Source: Ruegeria sp. 6PALISEP08
Lineage (GTDB): Bacteria; Pseudomonadota; Alphaproteobacteria; Rhodobacterales; Rhodobacteraceae
Direction: 5' to 3'
Length of the DNA stretch: 64,000 nt
Assembly (NCBI RefSeq): GCF_001238295.1
Contig: NZ_LGXZ01000015.1
Span: forward strand, 43,400-107,399
Within the stretch, counting starts at the first letter, position 1, and each line of letters opens with the position of its first letter. Below are positions 60,453 through 64,000 of this stretch, piece after piece. Both the position numbers and the translations under genes were made by a program. The notes under the pieces were generated by a model. The model searched no databases. It was given only the letters and a program-made list of their open reading frames with translations, and had not been told where the DNA came from.

Positions 60453-63400
60453 TCAACCTCCCGCCTGTTCGGTCAGAAAATCAACGCGTCCCAGCAGGGA
60501 CTGGGTGATGCCCATTTCGGCAAATTCGGCTTGAAGGTTGGCAAAGCTCTCGCTTTGGGTCGGCGCGATACCCATTTGTCCGCATTCAGCCAGAAAACGC
60601 GTCTGTCGGATGGACAGGTCGACCATTGGCAAAGGTTCCCCTGCCGTAAATGCCGCCAGCCCATCCGCATAATCATTCGCCGCTTGCCAATCACCTCGCC
60701 CCAGCATGACTGCACTGGCATCGGGGTAAAAATGCAAATGGCTATGGCCGACACACCCTTCCGCGATGATCTCGGCCCCCAAATTCAACAGGCGCACTTG
60801 CTCATCCGGGTCGGTTTCTGCCATCGCCAGCGCCGACAACGCCTTGGGCCCTACAAAGTTCCGTCCGTGTTCCAACGCAATCTCAACCGCCTGACGGCCC
60901 GTTTCCAAAGCTTGGTCCATTTGCCCGGCATAAACCTGCGTGCGGGCCAGATGTTCCAGCGCCTGCGCCTCAAGCCGTTTTGCGCCCACACGCTCTGCAA
61001 TCTCGGACGAAACCCGGAACGCCTCAAGCGCCCGATCAAGATCGCCTAGAAAGGTTTCGGCCACACCCAGGCAGGTCTGAGCCACACATTCGGGCACGAA
61101 AGCAAAATACTTCTGCGAAACTTCGATGGCTTCAGTTGCGTCTGCGCGCCCTTGCCCGACATCCCCCGTGTAGCTGCGCGCAACACTCAGGTTGTGCAAA
61201 TTGGCCGCCAGATCCCGAACCAATCCTTTTTCACGCGCCCGATCAACAGCTTGCGTGTAAAAACCGGTCGCAGTCCTCATGGTGGCCTTCATGAAATTGG
61301 CATCACCAAACCCGCTGAGCGCACCCACTTCAAGGCGTACAGAATCCAGTTTGCGGGCCAGAGTGAGCGCGCGCTCATTCGCACTCAAGGCTTCCTTGTC
61401 ACGACCCAAGGGGAAATAAACATTGCCGCGTACATAGTTGATCTGGGCCACATCCCGTTCGGACCCAGCACGCTCGGCCGCAGCTTCAGCCGTATCCAGC
61501 GCTTCCAGCGCGTCCTGATACAGGCTGGCCTGCCGCGCAGCCTGCGCAAGGCCAATATGCGCCCGGCTGATTTGCTCATCCGTTTCCGCAAGGTGTGCCG
61601 CGTCCCGGAATTCCTGTAAGGCTGCGTTGGACAAGCCCTGCAACCGATGTGTCTCACCCCGTGCGCAAAGCAGGTCAAACCGGACGCCAGCAGGCGAGGG
61701 CAGTTCCAGAGCACGTTCGATCAAGGGGCTTGCATCGTCAAACCGAAACGCGTGGATCAACTTATCGGCCGCAGCCAGATAGGCTTGTGCTGCATTGTTG
61801 GCCCCCGCCCGGTCCAGATGTTGTGCGCGCAGGGTTGCATCACGATCTTCGAACCATTTGGCCGCCTGGCGATGCAGGCGCGCGCGTTCTGATTTGACCA
61901 GAGTGGCATAAGACCCGTCCCGGATCAGCGCGTGGGCAAACATCAGGTCGGCCCCGGCCTCTCGGATCAGGGCCGAGCGAATCAAGTTTGTCGTGTCCAG
62001 ATGGCCCTCGCCGAGAAGGAAGTTCAGAACCTCGGGCGAGAATCTCTGCCCCAGCACTGACGCCGCCTGAATGGCGGTACGACTGGTGCGATCCAGCGCA
62101 TCCAAACGCGACTGAACTATGCCTTGAATGCTTCCGGGCACGGTTTCCTGCTTGAGTACATCGATGTTGCGCAACAACTGTTCCAGAAACAACGGGTTAC
62201 CGCCCGCACGTTTGACGCAAGTGTCCAACAGCTCGGGATCAATGGCCGTAAATTCCTCGACCAATTGCCTCGCCTGGTCTTCCCCCATCGGGGCCAATTC
62301 CAACTTGGACACAAGCGCGCCATCCGTGGCCATTTGCCAGTCTCGGTCGATCGGGTCCCCTTCGACCCGACTGGTCATCATCAAGACACAGGGGATTTGT
62401 CGCGTTGCCGCTGCCATATGTGCGCAGGCCGAGAGAATGTCGGGGGACGCCCAGTGGATATCTTCGATCTGGATCAGCAGAGGCGTGTCCTGACTGCGCG
62501 CCAACAGCAACTCATCAATGACTTGCCTGCGACCACGCAGCCGGGTCTTGTTGTCCATAACGGCATAGACCTCAGCCAAGCCAGGATCCTGCTCAAGCTC
62601 AAGCAATGCATTAAGATGCGCCGCGTTCGACGGGCTGATCCAACCTTTGGCTATCGCATCTTTTGCCACGGCTGCACCTGTTTCCGCTCCATCCGATGGG
62701 TCAAGGCCCAGAATGCTGCGGGCCACGGACTGAATGGCCGAGTGCCCCTCGCGTGCTCCAAAATCCATGACGACGCCATTATGGATCGAATAGGACAAGC
62801 TTTTGGCCAGTTCAACCACCTGTTCGGACAAATGCGTCTTGCCGATCCCGGGCTCGCCCAGAACCACATGAACCTCGCCTTCTCCGTGTCGTTTGCACCG
62901 ATCAAACGTTGCCGAAAACAACGAAATCTCACGATCGCGCCCGATGAACTTGTGACGTCTTGTCCGAATGTTCCGGGCCAAACGGTCCAGGCGCCAAACT
63001 TCGACAGGTTCGTTCAAACCCTTGATAGCCTGTACTCCGATTGACTCCCCCACAAATAGGGGTCCCAAAGCGCGCTGAATATCGTGAGAAACCAGCGTTT
63101 CACTGCCCTTGGAGATATCGGTCAAGCGCGAGGCCAAATTCACCCCATCTCCGGTGACGGTGTATTCCGTATGCGTTTGGCTTCCGGTTGAGCTGGCAAT
63201 GACCTGACCAGACGCAATACCGATGTGACAGGACAGTGGAGGTGTCAGTGTTGGCAATACCGCATGTATCTCGGCCGCCGCCCTGGCCGCCCGTTCTGTA
63301 TCGTTGGTATGCGAGATTGGTGCGCCAAAGACCGCCATGACCGCGTCGCCAATATGTTTGTCGATACGCCCACCAAATTTTTCAACCACGTTGTCCACTT

Positions 63401-63740
63401 TGCCAAAGAACTGATTGAGCAATGCGTGCAAGTCCTCGGCATCCAACTCGCTGGACATTTTTGTAAACCCCGTGAGGTCGACAAACATCACAGTGACCTG
63501 TCGTCGCGCGGGTTCAATTTGTTCAGAGGTTTCAGACGCCTCGGATGTTTCCGTTACATCCAGTTTTTCAATAGCGCGCAGCAACCGCCGACGATCCCCG
63601 ACCGCAGTTACTCCGATTTCAATAAGATCTTCAGCCGTCAAATCTGGCAGAATGGAAAAATCGATCTTGTTGTCTAAGAAGGCTTGCGCGTAGTCAGACA
63701 ATCCTATTGCGCTTAGCCACTTGCTCAGGTCCTGAGACAT
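60453..63740 (-). CDS. Class III nucleotide cyclase with SAM, AAA and TPR domains
   Basis: A 1095-residue protein. SAM domain (about 4-62; LSKWLSAIGLSDYAQAFLDN), class III cyclase catalytic domain (about 80-255) with metal-binding Asp88 in MFVDLTGFTK and Asp132 in KHIGDAVMAVFG, an AAA/STAND ATPase (about 275-620; Walker A LGEPGIGKTHL, Walker B LLIQIEDIHW) and C-terminal TPR-like helices to the end. It would make cAMP or cGMP under control of a partner sensed by the TPR/ATPase part. It is followed without a gap by the channel-like gene and faces the fusion protein that has a cNMP-like domain. Confidence 0.9.
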   Translation of the reverse strand: MSQDLSKWLSAIGLSDYAQAFLDNKIDFSILPDLTAEDLIEIGVTAVGDRRRLLRAIEKLDVTETSEASETSEQIEPARRQVTVMFVDLTGFTKMSSELDAEDLHALLNQFFGKVDNVVEKFGGRIDKHIGDAVMAVFGAPISHTNDTERAARAAAEIHAVLPTLTPPLSCHIGIASGQVIASSTGSQTHTEYTVTGDGVNLASRLTDISKGSETLVSHDIQRALGPLFVGESIGVQAIKGLNEPVEVWRLDRLARNIRTRRHKFIGRDREISLFSATFDRCKRHGEGEVHVVLGEPGIGKTHLSEQVVELAKSLSYSIHNGVVMDFGAREGHSAIQSVARSILGLDPSDGAETGAAVAKDAIAKGWISPSNAAHLNALLELEQDPGLAEVYAVMDNKTRLRGRRQVIDELLLARSQDTPLLIQIEDIHWASPDILSACAHMAAATRQIPCVLMMTSRVEGDPIDRDWQMATDGALVSKLELAPMGEDQARQLVEEFTAIDPELLDTCVKRAGGNPLFLEQLLRNIDVLKQETVPGSIQGIVQSRLDALDRTSRTAIQAASVLGQRFSPEVLNFLLGEGHLDTTNLIRSALIREAGADLMFAHALIRDGSYATLVKSERARLHRQAAKWFEDRDATLRAQHLDRAGANNAAQAYLAAADKLIHAFRFDDASPLIERALELPSPAGVRFDLLCARGETHRLQGLSNAALQEFRDAAHLAETDEQISRAHIGLAQAARQASLYQDALEALDTAEAAAERAGSERDVAQINYVRGNVYFPLGRDKEALSANERALTLARKLDSVRLEVGALSGFGDANFMKATMRTATGFYTQAVDRAREKGLVRDLAANLHNLSVARSYTGDVGQGRADATEAIEVSQKYFAFVPECVAQTCLGVAETFLGDLDRALEAFRVSSEIAERVGAKRLEAQALEHLARTQVYAGQMDQALETGRQAVEIALEHGRNFVGPKALSALAMAETDPDEQVRLLNLGAEIIAEGCVGHSHLHFYPDASAVMLGRGDWQAANDYADGLAAFTAGEPLPMVDLSIRQTRFLAECGQMGIAPTQSESFANLQAEFAEMGITQSLLGRVDFLTEQAGG

Positions 63741-64000
63741 GTCGCCCCTCTGAAGTCCCCCTACTTCAAAGGTGAACCTAGCACGGGTTTTGAGTTTGAG
63801 TCTTCAAAAACCAAATTAATTGAAAATATGCACAAGTTTAACTCAAAAAGTCTTTTGCAAGATTTTTCTGCTCCCGCCTCGGGTTGCGCATTCACCACAG
63901 GGATTTTCCGCATCCGCCCTGATGCTTCCATCGCCATCGCGACAACGCAAAACACCGCTCTTAGGCGGTGTGTAACGTATTGATTTATAATAGTGTTTTT
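63741..64000. other. Upstream region of the cyclase gene
   Basis: 260 bases to the right edge, AT-richer than the rest, with a short hairpin ACACCGC/GCGGTGT at 63952-63971. It must hold the cyclase promoter. No gene is supported here. Confidence 0.4.

Noticed and set aside
63952..63971. Hairpin ACACCGC/GCGGTGT near the right edge as a terminator or RNA gene end
   Set aside because: The stem is only seven bases and no T run follows directly; the neighbouring gene lies outside the window, so it cannot be interpreted.
1..64000. tRNA or rRNA genes, CRISPR arrays and insertion sequences
   Set aside because: I looked through the gaps between genes and found no cloverleaf-like segment with a TTCRA loop, no regularly spaced repeats, and no transposase-like frame.

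Overview
The window looks like chromosomal DNA of a marine alphaproteobacterium of the Rhodobacteraceae (Roseobacter group, possibly Ruegeria-like; this is inference). The evidence is the set and order of core genes: comF / NDUFAF5-like methyltransferase / hemH, ptsN-hpf-lptB-lptA-lptC-kdsD-rnd, glcDEF, rsfS-rlmH, leuC-leuD-leuB, glnK-amtB and ilvD. Roseobacter-type proteins of unknown function (DUF1523, DUF599, CBU_0592) point the same way. Genes are dense on both strands, often with ATGA stop/start overlaps. I see no rRNA, tRNA, CRISPR array or insertion sequence.

Layout. 0-10.8 kb: respiratory and haem genes, a small secreted protein, an L,D-transpeptidase, a CAP lipoprotein, the minus-strand ptsN/hpf and lpt/kds block, a CsoR/RcnR-type metal sensor with an NreB-like exporter, and an Lrp regulator. 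10.9-13.0 kb: remains of a flagellar cluster, a lytic transglycosylase followed by 5' flhA joined out of frame to 3' flgI. 13.0-20.2 kb: a tightly coupled eight-gene minus-strand operon of unknown function built around a large AAA ATPase, a coiled-coil protein and several small membrane proteins. 20.4-34.2 kb: gabD, a phytase-like secreted protein behind a clear Pho box, a DMT exporter, Hsp20, two tandem secreted serine proteases, glycolate oxidase glcDEF, and rlmH/rsfS. 34.2-52.6 kb: branched-chain amino acid genes leuC, leuD, leuB and ilvD, interspersed with membrane proteins, an endonuclease/exonuclease/phosphatase protein, an epimerase/LysR pair, a bifunctional penicillin-binding protein, glnK-amtB behind NtrC-like boxes, an aminotransferase/sseA pair, and an XRE-cupin regulator whose upstream region holds a long perfect inverted repeat.

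52.8-63.7 kb is the most unusual part. It holds a sulfotransferase, a Core-2/I-branching type glycosyltransferase and a roughly 1200-residue multidomain protein, facing an operon of a class III nucleotide cyclase (SAM-AAA-TPR) and a protein resembling a pentameric ligand-gated ion channel. The large protein joins a cyclic-nucleotide-binding-like domain, a phytochelatin synthase domain with an intact Cys/His/Asp triad, a degenerate second copy, a glutaredoxin-like domain without its cysteine, a PPC-decarboxylase/EpiD-like flavoprotein domain, an ankyrin segment and a gamma-glutamylcyclotransferase domain. All three apparently active enzyme domains belong to families that handle gamma-glutamyl-cysteine thiols or cysteine carboxylates, so I propose an undescribed glutathione-derived thiol peptide pathway, possibly gated by cyclic nucleotides. 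That proposal is inference; the domain motifs are read directly from the sequence.
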